Shown piece by piece: positions 1 through 7,681 of a stretch of 44,075 nucleotides of DNA. How positions within the stretch are numbered: the first letter of the stretch is position 1; every line of letters begins with the position of its first letter. The DNA is from an uncultured Bacteroidota bacterium. GTDB lineage: Bacteria; Bacteroidota; Bacteroidia; Chitinophagales; Chitinophagaceae. The notes beneath the pieces are model-generated. The model was not told where the DNA came from, did no database searches, and worked only from the letters and a program-made list of their open reading frames with translations. The position numbers and the translations under genes are program-made. The DNA lies in assembly GCA_903924075.1 (NCBI GenBank), contig CAIYAG010000067.1, forward strand, positions 1 to 44,075. Direction: 5' to 3'.

Positions 1-2
1 GT

Positions 3-521
3 TCAACACTTCGTAGCTTGATGAACTGCTTTGCGATCTCTATTTCTGTTGGTTTACAATATGGTGTTCCATTAGATGAGTTTGTTGAGAAATTCGTGTT
101 CACCAAATTCGAACCAGCTGGTATGGTGGATCATCCGAATATCAAAACAACTACTTCCCTTGTCGACTTTGTATTCCGTGCACTTGCTTACGAATATTTA
201 GATAGAACAGATCTGGTTCACGTGTTAGACAAACCTACAGTAGGCAATACTGGGGAAGAGGAGGGAGAAGCCATTTTTTTGGGAAAGCCTGAGTTGAGCA
301 GTATTCGTGTTACAGCTCCGTCTGCAAGCACCACTGCTCCTTCGGTTCATAAAACTGAGAAAGTAGCTGTAAGAGCAGATCAAGGAATGGATGCTGTAAA
401 TGCAGCTGCAAAAAGTATGCAGAGCGATGCGCCATCTTGTAACACTTGCGGTCACATCACTATCCGCAGCGGTACTTGTTACAAATGCCTGAACTGTGGC
501 AATAGCATGGGATGCAGCTAG
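3..521 (+). CDS. nrdJ: Adenosylcobalamin-dependent ribonucleotide reductase, C-terminal part (5'-truncated by window)
   Basis: Only the last ~172 codons are present; the frame is open to the left edge, so this is a partial gene and not a short protein. It matches the end of class II ribonucleotide reductase, which makes deoxyribonucleotides using vitamin B12 and needs no oxygen. The visible part has the conserved stretch with [16 protein letters not shown] and a [11 protein letters not shown] segment, then a variable linker. It ends in a cysteine-rich tail with CNTCG and [13 protein letters not shown]. That zinc-ribbon-like tail is typical of the family and is thought to re-reduce the active site. 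The stop is TAG at 519-521, followed at once by a heptad repeat and, 140 bp on, an intrinsic terminator. Family assignment is from recognised C-terminal motifs. Confidence 0.9.
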   Translation, partial: STLRSLMNCFAISISVGLQYGVPLDEFVEKFVFTKFEPAGMVDHPNIKTTTSLVDFVFRALAYEYLDRTDLVHVLDKPTVGNTGEEEGEAIFLGKPELSSIRVTAPSASTTAPSVHKTEKVAVRADQGMDAVNAAAKSMQSDAPSCNTCGHITIRSGTCYKCLNCGNSMGCS

Positions 522-524
522 TTC

Positions 525-558
525 AAGTGAAGAGATAAGAGTGAAGAGTGAAGAATGG
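525..558 (+). repeat. Heptad repeat array A1 (GAGTGAA family)
   Basis: Short tandem array of the 7-bp unit GAGTGAA (one unit reads GAGATAA) starting 4 bp after the nrdJ stop. It ends in GTGAAGAATGG, an ending also seen in the arrays at 741-815 (minus strand) and 28137-28176. It reads GA-rich on the coding strand of nrdJ. Confidence 0.85.
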
Positions 559-660
559 ACGATGAAGGTTTTGAAGAGAGGATTGGAAGTAAGTACCACA
601 ACATAGGGTTTTAGACAGCAATGTCTTAGCCATAGGATTTTTAAACCGTACCTGGTTTCG

Positions 661-690
661 AACCGCCCCAATTTTGGGGCGGTTTTTTTA
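661..690 (+). terminator. Intrinsic terminator after nrdJ
   Basis: A GC-rich perfect hairpin has arms at 661-670 (AACCGCCCCA) and 675-684 (TGGGGCGGTT) with a 4-nt loop, followed by a run of T to 689. The spacer between the nrdJ stop and this hairpin (559-660) holds no convincing gene. It contains a weak 11-bp near-direct repeat (CATAGGGTTTT / CATAGGATTTT) and a small AAACC/GGTTT hairpin. Confidence 0.9.
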
Positions 691-740
691 TTTCCATATG
701 CATAAGCTCTTGCCCGGTAAACCAGCTGTTTTTTTTGCAT

Positions 741-815
741 TCCTCACTCCTCACTTCTCACCCCCCCCCACATTTTTCTTCCCATTCTTCACTTTTCACT
801 TTTCACTCTTCACTT
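741..815 (-). repeat. Heptad repeat array A2 (GAGTGAA family, minus orientation) with C9 tract
   Basis: On the minus strand this reads as units AAGTGAA, GAGTGAA, AAAGTGA and then GTGAGAA/GTGAGGA, interrupted by a run of nine C at 761-769. It is the mirror partner of array A1, with the nrdJ terminator between them. It ends 49 bp before the start codon of the GMC dehydrogenase, so it is the only array in the window that lies in a 5' rather than a 3' spacer. The whole 522-864 spacer is array A1, terminator, array A2 and a short A/T-rich leader. Confidence 0.8.
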
Positions 816-864
816 ATTTTCCTACATTCATTTCTCTAACGATAACAAAATTCAACAAAGCTAT

Positions 865-2607
865 ATGGGAGATCTTCAGATCAAAAAACAACCAAAAAAA
901 TACGACGCTGTGATCGTAGGTTCTGGTGCTGGTGGCGGTATGGCCGCTTACACTTTATCGAAAGCCGGACTAAAAGTTTGTTTAATAGAAGCTGGTCCGA
1001 GTTATGATCCTGCGATCAATTCTTCTCAATTGAAAAATCCTTGGGATTCACCTAGAAGAGGTGCTAGCACTAAGTTTCGTCCGTTCGGTGATTTTGATGG
1101 CTGTTACTGGGGTTGGGAAATTGATGGTGAACCCTATACTATGAAAGAAGGCTCCGCTAAATGGGATTGGTGGCGTGCGCGTATGATTGGAGGAAGAACC
1201 AATCACTGGGGTAGAATTTCGCTACGCTTCGGACCAAAAGATTTCAAAAGAAAAAGTATTGATGGCCTCGGTGATGATTGGCCCATCAGTTATGATGATG
1301 TTAAACCTTATTACGATAAGATCGATAAATTGATCGGTGTGTTTGGATCGATGGAAGGATTACCTAATGATCCTGATGGAATTTTCTTGCCAGCTCCAAA
1401 GCCACGCTTGCATGAATTGATGATCAAAAAGTCAGCAACAGGAATTGGAATTCCAGTGATCCCTTCGCGTTTATCGATCCTTACAAAAAAGATCAATGAC
1501 GAAAGAGGTGCTTGCTTCTTCTGTGCACAATGCGGTAGAAGTTGTAAAGTGTATGGCGATTTTTCTTCCTCTTCTGTTTTGATCAAACCAGCGATCATGA
1601 CGGGCAATATCGATGTTATTACCAATGCCATGGCTCGTGAAGTATTAACTAATGCAGAAGGTTTGGCAACTGGTGTTTCTTTTATTGATAAAACAGATAA
1701 TCAAGAATATCAAGTTTTTGGTAAAGTAGTGATCCTTGCAGCTAGTACCTGCGAAACGGCTCGTTTATTACTCAACTCAAAATCACAGCGCCATCCAAAT
1801 GGATTGGCAAATGATAGTAATGTTGTTGGTAAATACCTGCACGATTCTACTGGTGCTGCCATGGGTGGTGTTTTGCCAGAACTCTTTGGCAGAAAGCGTT
1901 ACAATGAAGATGGAGTAGGGGGTATGCACGTGTATACACCTTGGTGGTTGGATAATAAAAAATTAGACTTTCCACGTGGCTATCATATTGAATATTGGGG
2001 TGGCATGGGCCAACCTGCATACGGATTTGGTATGGGCATACAAGGTCAGAATGGCCAATTCCCTGTAAATGGCAAAACCAAAGAAGCAGGGGGTTATGGT
2101 GAATCATTAAAAGAAGACCAACGCTTTTTCTATGGGGCTGGAGTGGGTATGGCTGGACGCGGGGAAGCTGTTCCGAATATTGATAACTACTGTGAAATTG
2201 ATCCTACCGTGGTTGATAAATATGGTATTCCTGTTTTGCGTTTTCATACCAATCACTCAGACTATGAAATCAAGCAAGCCAAACACATGAAAGAGACTTT
2301 CAAGGAGATCATGCACAATATGGGCGCAATCATTACCTGGGGTGCAGATGATAATGAGAAAAATAAATGGGGCTTGAACAATCCTGGCAATATCATTCAT
2401 GAAGCAGGAACAGTTCGTATGGGTGCAGATCGTAAAACTTCTGCATTGAATAAATGGAGCCAGGCGCATGATTGTAAAACATTGTTCTGTGTGGATGGAA
2501 GTCAGTTTACCTCACAAGCCGATAAGAATATCACTTGGACTATTCTTGCGCTTTCTATGCGTGCTTCTGAATACATCATCGAAGAATTGAAAAAACAAAA
2601 TATCTAA
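865..2607 (+). CDS. GMC-family FAD-dependent dehydrogenase, catalytic subunit
   Basis: A 580-residue flavoprotein of the glucose-methanol-choline family, probably oxidising a sugar or glycoside. The N-terminal dinucleotide fold shows VGSGAGGG at residues 18-25 and the acidic turn IEAGPS at 41-46. A GGRTNHWG segment lies at 109-116. The C-terminal GMC domain carries HEAGTVRMG with His512 and the later Asn555, the likely catalytic pair. Four cysteines (217, 220, 223, 227) resemble the iron-sulfur ligands of the bacterial FAD-glucose dehydrogenase large subunit. There is no signal peptide. The next gene, 25 bp downstream, is a gluconate 2-dehydrogenase subunit 3-like protein, so the two form one enzyme. 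Known systems of this make-up include glucoside 3-dehydrogenase and FAD-glucose dehydrogenase; the substrate here cannot be told from sequence. Start is ATG 865. Confidence 0.88.
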   Translation: MGDLQIKKQPKKYDAVIVGSGAGGGMAAYTLSKAGLKVCLIEAGPSYDPAINSSQLKNPWDSPRRGASTKFRPFGDFDGCYWGWEIDGEPYTMKEGSAKWDWWRARMIGGRTNHWGRISLRFGPKDFKRKSIDGLGDDWPISYDDVKPYYDKIDKLIGVFGSMEGLPNDPDGIFLPAPKPRLHELMIKKSATGIGIPVIPSRLSILTKKINDERGACFFCAQCGRSCKVYGDFSSSSVLIKPAIMTGNIDVITNAMAREVLTNAEGLATGVSFIDKTDNQEYQVFGKVVILAASTCETARLLLNSKSQRHPNGLANDSNVVGKYLHDSTGAAMGGVLPELFGRKRYNEDGVGGMHVYTPWWLDNKKLDFPRGYHIEYWGGMGQPAYGFGMGIQGQNGQFPVNGKTKEAGGYGESLKEDQRFFYGAGVGMAGRGEAVPNIDNYCEIDPTVVDKYGIPVLRFHTNHSDYEIKQAKHMKETFKEIMHNMGAIITWGADDNEKNKWGLNNPGNIIHEAGTVRMGADRKTSALNKWSQAHDCKTLFCVDGSQFTSQADKNITWTILALSMRASEYIIEELKKQNI

Positions 2608-2632
2608 TACCCTCGGGTTTAAAAATAAAATT

Positions 2633-3292
2633 ATGGACAGAAGAAAATCGATCAAGACACTTTTTGTTGGCACATTTGCCACAGGCGTATTGGTGGAAGC
2701 TTGTAAGCCCAGCGAGAAAAAAGCAATTGCAGAATCTGCAACTGTAGCACTCGATGCAGATAGGATGCAGGAAGAAAAAGATGCTTTGAAAAAACTCAAT
2801 GCAGAAGATAAATATTTCACTCCTGCAGAAATGGCAACCATCACCGTGTTGGGTGATATTATTATACCTAAAGATGCAGTGAGTGGAAGCGCTTCTGATG
2901 CGAAAGTGCCCGACTTTATCGAATTCATTGTAAAAGATATGCCTGAGCACCAAACACCTTTACGTGGTGGTTTACGATGGTTAGACCTGCAATGCCTCAC
3001 ACGATTTGAAAAAACGTTTACTGGATGCACAGCCAAGCAACAAATTGAAATGGTTGATATGATCGCTTACCCTAAAAAAGCAAAACCAGAAATGGCACAG
3101 GGAGTAAGTTTCTTCAACTTGATGCGTGATCTTGTTTCAACAGGTTTCTATACTTCAGAAATTGGTGTAAAAGATATTGGCTATATGGGCAATGTTCCCA
3201 ATCAATGGAACGGGGTACCTGATGATGTGTTGAAGCAATACAAGATGGCTTATTCTGAAAGAGAGCTTAAGGAATGTGTGAAGTATGATTAG
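2633..3292 (+). CDS. Gluconate 2-dehydrogenase subunit 3-like protein (Tat lipoprotein)
   Basis: A 219-residue small subunit of a GMC dehydrogenase complex. The N-terminus MDRRKSIKTLFVG has twin arginines followed by a hydrophobic stretch, the pattern of a Tat signal, and it ends at LVEAC, a possible lipobox with Cys24 as the lipidated residue. The mature part has the family's FTPAEMATITVLGDIIIPKD start (residues ~62-81), found in gluconate 2-dehydrogenase subunit 3. In characterised relatives this subunit carries the export signal and brings the folded catalytic subunit with it. That fits the lack of any signal on the upstream GMC protein. No cytochrome c subunit follows, so electrons must go to a partner encoded elsewhere. 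The gene is followed by paired heptad repeats and a bidirectional terminator. Confidence 0.83.
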   Translation: MDRRKSIKTLFVGTFATGVLVEACKPSEKKAIAESATVALDADRMQEEKDALKKLNAEDKYFTPAEMATITVLGDIIIPKDAVSGSASDAKVPDFIEFIVKDMPEHQTPLRGGLRWLDLQCLTRFEKTFTGCTAKQQIEMVDMIAYPKKAKPEMAQGVSFFNLMRDLVSTGFYTSEIGVKDIGYMGNVPNQWNGVPDDVLKQYKMAYSERELKECVKYD

Positions 3293-3332
3293 TCACTAAC
3301 CTTAAACTTTTTTCTCATTAAATAAATTTTTA

Positions 3333-3367
3333 GATAAGAGTGAAGAGATAAGAGTGAAGAGTGGTGA
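3333..3367 (+). repeat. Heptad repeat array B1 (GAGTGAA family)
   Basis: Array of GATAAGA and GTGAAGA units 40 bp after the stop of the Tat lipoprotein gene. Its last 24 nt (3344-3367) are exactly complementary to 3443-3466, so B1 and B2 can form a long outer stem around the terminator hairpin between them. Confidence 0.85.
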
Positions 3368-3394
3368 ATAAGTTTGAAAGATAAAAGTGAATTA

Positions 3395-3435
3395 AAAAGG
3401 GTGAAAGTGTCTGTCTGACTAACTTTCACCCTTTT
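3395..3435. terminator. Bidirectional intrinsic terminator between convergent genes
   Basis: A perfect 14-bp stem has arms 3395-3408 (AAAAGGGTGAAAGT) and 3422-3435 and a 13-nt loop. The A-rich left foot and T-rich right foot let it serve both the plus-strand dehydrogenase pair and the minus-strand metG. Confidence 0.85.
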
Positions 3436-3442
3436 CATTTTC

Positions 3443-3480
3443 TCACCACTCTTCACTCTTATCTCTTAACTCTTAACTTT
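3443..3480 (-). repeat. Heptad repeat array B2 (GAGTGAA family)
   Basis: On the minus strand it reads GTTAAGA, GTTAAGA, GATAAGA, GTGAAGA, GTGGTGA. It begins 9 bp downstream of the metG stop and is GA-rich on the metG coding strand. It is the inverted partner of B1 (24 nt fully complementary). Confidence 0.85.
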
Positions 3481-3488
3481 TTTCGGGT

Positions 3489-5615
3489 TTAGTTAACTGT
3501 GGACCCCTCACCAATCGCATCTTCAGGATTGATGAAATGTAATTTACCGCTTGCGTCTTCTGCCATCAAAATCATCCCATTGCTTTCAATGCCACGCATT
3601 TTACGGGGCGCTAAATTCACAACTACGGTTACTTGTTTGCCAACAATATCTTCAGGTTTAAAATGCAAGGCTATCCCTGAAACAATTGTTCTTGTTTCAA
3701 AGCCCAACAACACTTCTAATTTTAATAGTTTGTCTGCCTTCTCAACTTTCTCAGCACTTACAATTTTACCAACACGCAGATCGATCTTTGCAAAATCATC
3801 GAATACGATCTCTGGCTTTACTGGAACGTATGCTGGGGCTGCTTTTTCTTCTTCGCTATTTGCTTTTGATGCTTCCAATGCTTTGTGTAGTTTTTCAATT
3901 TGATAAGTTACTTCTGTGTCATCGATCTTACGGAACAATAATTCTGGTGGGCGAAGTGTATATCCTACACTCAACAATTTTAATTTTCCTGCATTCTCCC
4001 ATTCCAACATTTTATCTACCACTTTCAATAAGTGACAAATTTTCTTAGCTGTGAATGGCAAGAACGGGTTAATTAGGATTGCAAGGTTGGCAGTCATCTG
4101 CAAACAGATATGCAAGCAGTTATCGATCAGTCTTTGTGCATCAACTTTAATCTTCCCATTTTCATCAACCTGCTTCGCAAGAATCCAAGGTTCTTTTTTC
4201 TGCATATACTGATTGCCAGTTCGTGCTAAATCAATTACCTCAAACAAAGCGTCTCTGAATTTATATTGCTCCAGTAACGATTCCACTTTTTCTTTACTGT
4301 TGGTGATGGCCTTAATTGCTTCAGTATCCAATTCATCAAATAACTCAGGATAAAGTGGCGGCACTTTCCCGTTACACAATTTGTGCATCAACACCATGGC
4401 GCGATTCACAAAGTTTCCGAAAATATTTACCAGTTCACTATTATTTGCATCCTGAAATCCCTTCCATGTAAATTCACTATCCTTGGTTTCTGGAGCAATT
4501 TGAGTTAGGTAATAACGTAGGGCATCTGCTAATTGTGGTCCGCCATTTTCTTTATTGATAAAGTCATCAATATAATCCTGCATTTCCAATTTCCAGTTTC
4601 TGCTGGTACTCATTTTATCTCCTTCCAAATTCATGAACTCATTGGCTGGAACATTATCAGGTAAAATATCGCCATGCAATTGCAACATCACAGGAAAGAT
4701 GATACAATGGAATACAATATTGTCTTTGCCAATAAAGTGTACCAACTTGGTTTCTTTATCCTGCCAATAAGGTTTCCAATCCTTTCCATTATCTAAAGCC
4801 CATTGCTTGGTGGCACTGATATATCCAATGGGTGCATCAAACCAAACGTATAATACTTTTCCTTCTGCACCTGCAACAGGCACTTTGATACCCCAATCCA
4901 GATCGCGCGTTACGGCTCTTGCTTGTAAGCCTCCATCGATCCAACTTTTACACTGACCAACCACGGTATTTCTCCAATCTGTTGCATGATCTTTCAAGAT
5001 CCAGTCGCTCAAAAATTTCTCGTGTCGATCCAATGGAAGATACCAATGCTGGGTAGCTTTTTTAATGGGCTTGTTGCCGCTTAATGTGCTTACTGGATTG
5101 ATGAGCTCATCCGGACTCAAGGTCTTTCCACAACGCTCACACTGATCGCCATAAGCACTCTCATAACCACAATTCGGACAAGTGCCTTTTATATATCTGT
5201 CAGCCAAAAAACTATTCGCGGCTTCATCAAAATATTGCTCACTTGCTTTGATCTCCAGATCTCCATGATCGTTCAATACCTTAAAAAACTCCTGTGCAGT
5301 TTCGTGGTGAAGCGGAGAGCTGGTTCTATGATAAATATCGAATTCAATTCCAAGGTCTTTGAAATTCTGGGCAATAATGGGATGGTATTTATCAATGATC
5401 GCTTGTGCAGTTGTTCCTTCCTTGGTTGCCTGAATTGGAATAGCTGTGCCATGCTCGTCGCTACCGCAAACAAATACCACATCGCGTTTCTGAGCTTTCA
5501 GATAACGTACATAAGTATCTGCTGGAAGGTAGGCTCCGGCCAAGTGGCCAATATGCTTCAATCCGTTTGCATAAGGCAAAGCGGCGGTAATTAAATATCT
5601 CTTCGGGTTCTTCAT
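3489..5615 (-). CDS. metG: Methionyl-tRNA synthetase
   Basis: A 708-residue class I synthetase that charges tRNA-Met in the cytoplasm. The HIGH signature is KHIGH at residues 20-24, followed by VCGSDEHGTAI. A zinc knuckle with CPNCG and CERCG sits near residues 144-163. The second signature is GDKMSTS. The anticodon-binding helical region follows. The C-terminal ~110 residues form the tRNA-binding/dimerisation domain (DFAKIDLRVGKIV), as in the long MetG form of E. coli. Length is normal. The start is ATG 5615. A TACTTTTG element on the minus strand at 5642-5635 fits the Bacteroidota -7 consensus and gives a leader of about 15 nt. The gene is monocistronic, divergent from the LD-carboxypeptidase gene and convergent with the dehydrogenase pair. 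Confidence 0.97.
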   Translation of the reverse strand: MKNPKRYLITAALPYANGLKHIGHLAGAYLPADTYVRYLKAQKRDVVFVCGSDEHGTAIPIQATKEGTTAQAIIDKYHPIIAQNFKDLGIEFDIYHRTSSPLHHETAQEFFKVLNDHGDLEIKASEQYFDEAANSFLADRYIKGTCPNCGYESAYGDQCERCGKTLSPDELINPVSTLSGNKPIKKATQHWYLPLDRHEKFLSDWILKDHATDWRNTVVGQCKSWIDGGLQARAVTRDLDWGIKVPVAGAEGKVLYVWFDAPIGYISATKQWALDNGKDWKPYWQDKETKLVHFIGKDNIVFHCIIFPVMLQLHGDILPDNVPANEFMNLEGDKMSTSRNWKLEMQDYIDDFINKENGGPQLADALRYYLTQIAPETKDSEFTWKGFQDANNSELVNIFGNFVNRAMVLMHKLCNGKVPPLYPELFDELDTEAIKAITNSKEKVESLLEQYKFRDALFEVIDLARTGNQYMQKKEPWILAKQVDENGKIKVDAQRLIDNCLHICLQMTANLAILINPFLPFTAKKICHLLKVVDKMLEWENAGKLKLLSVGYTLRPPELLFRKIDDTEVTYQIEKLHKALEASKANSEEEKAAPAYVPVKPEIVFDDFAKIDLRVGKIVSAEKVEKADKLLKLEVLLGFETRTIVSGIALHFKPEDIVGKQVTVVVNLAPRKMRGIESNGMILMAEDASGKLHFINPEDAIGEGSTVN

Positions 5616-5634
5616 GTTTACTTTCTAAGGTCTG

Positions 5635-5642
5635 CAAAAGTA
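5635..5642 (-). promoter_or_regulatory. Promoter -7 element of metG
   Basis: TACTTTTG on the minus strand matches TAnnTTTG exactly, 19 bp before the metG ATG. No clear TTTG -33 box is present at the usual spacing, so the call rests on the -7 box and its position. Confidence 0.5.
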
Positions 5643-5702
5643 AGCAATCCTAGTTTAAGCAGGAAGAATGGAGGAAGGGCCACATTTCCCTATTTTTACA
5701 AT

Positions 5703-6614
5703 ATGATCAAATTACCTCCCTATCTCAAAAAAGGAGATACCATTGGCATTGTTTGTCCGGCTGGATTTATGACTTTAGAAAAAGCGGCTACCTGTATTGA
5801 AACCCTAGAAAAATGGGGCTATCAAGTGAAATTGGGCAAAACCCTGGGTTCGCAGTTTCACTATTTTTCTGGTACTGATGAGGAGCGTGCAGCAGATTTG
5901 CAATCAATGCTGGATGATCGATCTGTGAACGCCATTCTTTGTGGCAGAGGTGGCTATGGGGTGAGTAGAATTATAGATCGTCTAGATTTTAAGAGCTTCA
6001 AGAAAAATCCCAAATGGTTGATTGGTTTTAGTGATATCACCGTTTTACACGCAGCATTGTATCAGCAGGTCAAATTTGCATCGATACATGCATCCATGGC
6101 GGGAGCATTTAATGATGGTGGAGCAGAAAATGAATTCATAGAATCATTGAGAAAAGCCATCAAGGGGCAGCTGGCAAATTATAGTTGTCCACCCCATGCT
6201 TTTAATCATTTAGGAAAAGCTAGTGGAGAACTGATCGGCGGAAACCTTTCTTTGATCGTTCATATGATCGGTACAAAAACGGCGTATCAAACAAAAAATA
6301 AAATTCTCTTTATTGAAGATGTAGGTGAATATATTTATCATATCGATAGAATGTTTCTGCAATTGAAAAGAGCAGGGTTTTTAGAGGGATTGGCTGGACT
6401 AGTGATCGGTGGCTTTACCGATATGAAAGACACTACAGTTGAATTCGGAATGACGGTTTATGAAACCTTGCACGAGCACCTGAAAGAATATAATTATCCT
6501 ATTTGCTATGACTTTCCTGTAAGTCATGAAACGCCTAACTATGCTTTGAAAGTGGGCGTAATACATGAATTAACAGTTTCGAAAACTAAGGCGGTCCTGA
6601 AAGAAATACGCTAG
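5703..6614 (+). CDS. Peptidase S66, LD-carboxypeptidase
   Basis: A 303-residue serine peptidase of the LdcA type, which cleaves the D-Ala from murein tetrapeptides during peptidoglycan recycling. The nucleophile is Ser110 in GFSD. The other triad members are probably an acidic residue in EDVGEYIYHIDRM (Glu205 or Glu209) and His275 in SHETPNY. The glycine-rich CGRGGYG turn at 80-86 is typical of the family. No signal peptide is seen, which agrees with a cytoplasmic enzyme. The start is ATG 5703, with a near-consensus TATTTTTA at 5691-5698 just upstream. Its stop codon overlaps the stop of the convergent dipeptidase gene in the tetranucleotide CTAG. Confidence 0.9.
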   Translation: MIKLPPYLKKGDTIGIVCPAGFMTLEKAATCIETLEKWGYQVKLGKTLGSQFHYFSGTDEERAADLQSMLDDRSVNAILCGRGGYGVSRIIDRLDFKSFKKNPKWLIGFSDITVLHAALYQQVKFASIHASMAGAFNDGGAENEFIESLRKAIKGQLANYSCPPHAFNHLGKASGELIGGNLSLIVHMIGTKTAYQTKNKILFIEDVGEYIYHIDRMFLQLKRAGFLEGLAGLVIGGFTDMKDTTVEFGMTVYETLHEHLKEYNYPICYDFPVSHETPNYALKVGVIHELTVSKTKAVLKEIR

Positions 6615-7672
6615 CCTTCAGGTAGTGCTCTCTTCATAATGCGTAGCCAGTTACCATGCATTACTTTTTCAATCTCTATTTGAGTATAACCTCTATTGGT
6701 TAATAGGGTAGGAACGATTTGTAGATCTGCAATCGTTTCAACATCATAAGGGCATTGCTCCTTACCATATGCGCCATCTAGATCTGTGCCTATGCCTACA
6801 TGATTGGCGTTGCCAGCGATCTGGCAAATATGATCCATTTGATCGATCATTTTTTCTAGGTTGCAATTCATTTCCTTCGGATTAGAAATGCCCCTTTGCC
6901 AATTTGGAACCATCATCCAGGCATCCAGCGCACCCCCAATTACAGCATCTTTTTGAATCAATGCTTTGATCATATCATCGCTGAATTGTCTGTTATGATC
7001 TACAATTGCTCTGCAATTATTATGACTCGCCCATATAGATCCATGATAGATTTCCATGGCATCCCAGAACGCATCATCACATAAATGCGTAGCATCTAAA
7101 ATCATATTCAATGATTCCATTTCTTTTAATAAACTTCTGCCCATTTCATTCAATGATCCGCTCGAATCAGTTCCATTGGCATAACGGCCTGGGCCATAAT
7201 GACCTGGTCCAACTGCACGCAAACCATAAGCATAAGCACGATGCAAATAATCGATATTCACCAGGGAGTCGGCACCTTCTAAACTTAAAATATATCCGAT
7301 CGGTTTTTTTGGGTTCCAGTTTTCTAGATGCTGAACTAATCCTTTAATATCTGTGATCTGAATTAACTCACCAGCTTCTTCCATAGTCCGGTACCAGCTC
7401 AGCTGTGCCTGTGTTTGCGCCCATGCCTGTTCAGGTGAATTCCATCCCTTTAATTTTGATGTTGGTGAAACATATCTTGCGATCTGCGTAGCAACAACCA
7501 AACCAATATTTCCCTTTCGCAATTCTGGAAATGCAACAGTGCCCTTTGCTCTGTCGGGTTTATCGTTCATGTCTTTTTCGCGTTCCCGAATTGCCATAAC
7601 AGGAAGTCGCAGATCACGATTCCATTCCATGGCATTCATACTCAGATCGAGGTGGGCATCAACAATTAACAT
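6611..7672 (-). CDS. Membrane-dipeptidase-type peptidase M19
   Basis: A 353-residue metallopeptidase of family M19 (renal/membrane dipeptidase), which hydrolyses dipeptides and often tolerates a D-residue at the C-terminal position. Metal ligands visible are HLD (His7, Asp9), the Glu in SLEGAD, the His in ATHLCDD and the His in ASHNNCRAI. The GIGTDLDG segment near the C-terminus is also conserved. No signal peptide is present, so it probably acts in the cytoplasm. It is the last gene of a minus-strand run, 9 bp after the D-threonine aldolase-like gene. The context suggests it releases D-amino acids for that enzyme; this is inference. Confidence 0.88.
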   Translation of the reverse strand: MLIVDAHLDLSMNAMEWNRDLRLPVMAIREREKDMNDKPDRAKGTVAFPELRKGNIGLVVATQIARYVSPTSKLKGWNSPEQAWAQTQAQLSWYRTMEEAGELIQITDIKGLVQHLENWNPKKPIGYILSLEGADSLVNIDYLHRAYAYGLRAVGPGHYGPGRYANGTDSSGSLNEMGRSLLKEMESLNMILDATHLCDDAFWDAMEIYHGSIWASHNNCRAIVDHNRQFSDDMIKALIQKDAVIGGALDAWMMVPNWQRGISNPKEMNCNLEKMIDQMDHICQIAGNANHVGIGTDLDGAYGKEQCPYDVETIADLQIVPTLLTNRGYTQIEIEKVMHGNWLRIMKRALPEG

Positions 7673-7681
7673 CTGTCTTTT

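Noticed and set aside
559-660. Possible small RNA between nrdJ and its terminator
   Set aside because: No promoter box or conserved fold is visible; the strong terminator is explained by nrdJ.
225-740. Minus-strand open frame of 171 codons over the end of nrdJ and its terminator
   Set aside because: It runs antisense to the conserved nrdJ tail, crosses the hairpin and the repeat, and its protein has no recognisable pattern.
674-913. Plus-strand open frame of 79 codons before the GMC gene
   Set aside because: Phe/Pro/Thr-rich product comes from the heptad array and C tract; it overlaps the true GMC start in another frame.
3333-3480. Inverted repeats as ends of a small transposon
   Set aside because: The inside is only a terminator hairpin of about 75 bp, with no coding sequence or target duplication; the arms match the dispersed heptad family.
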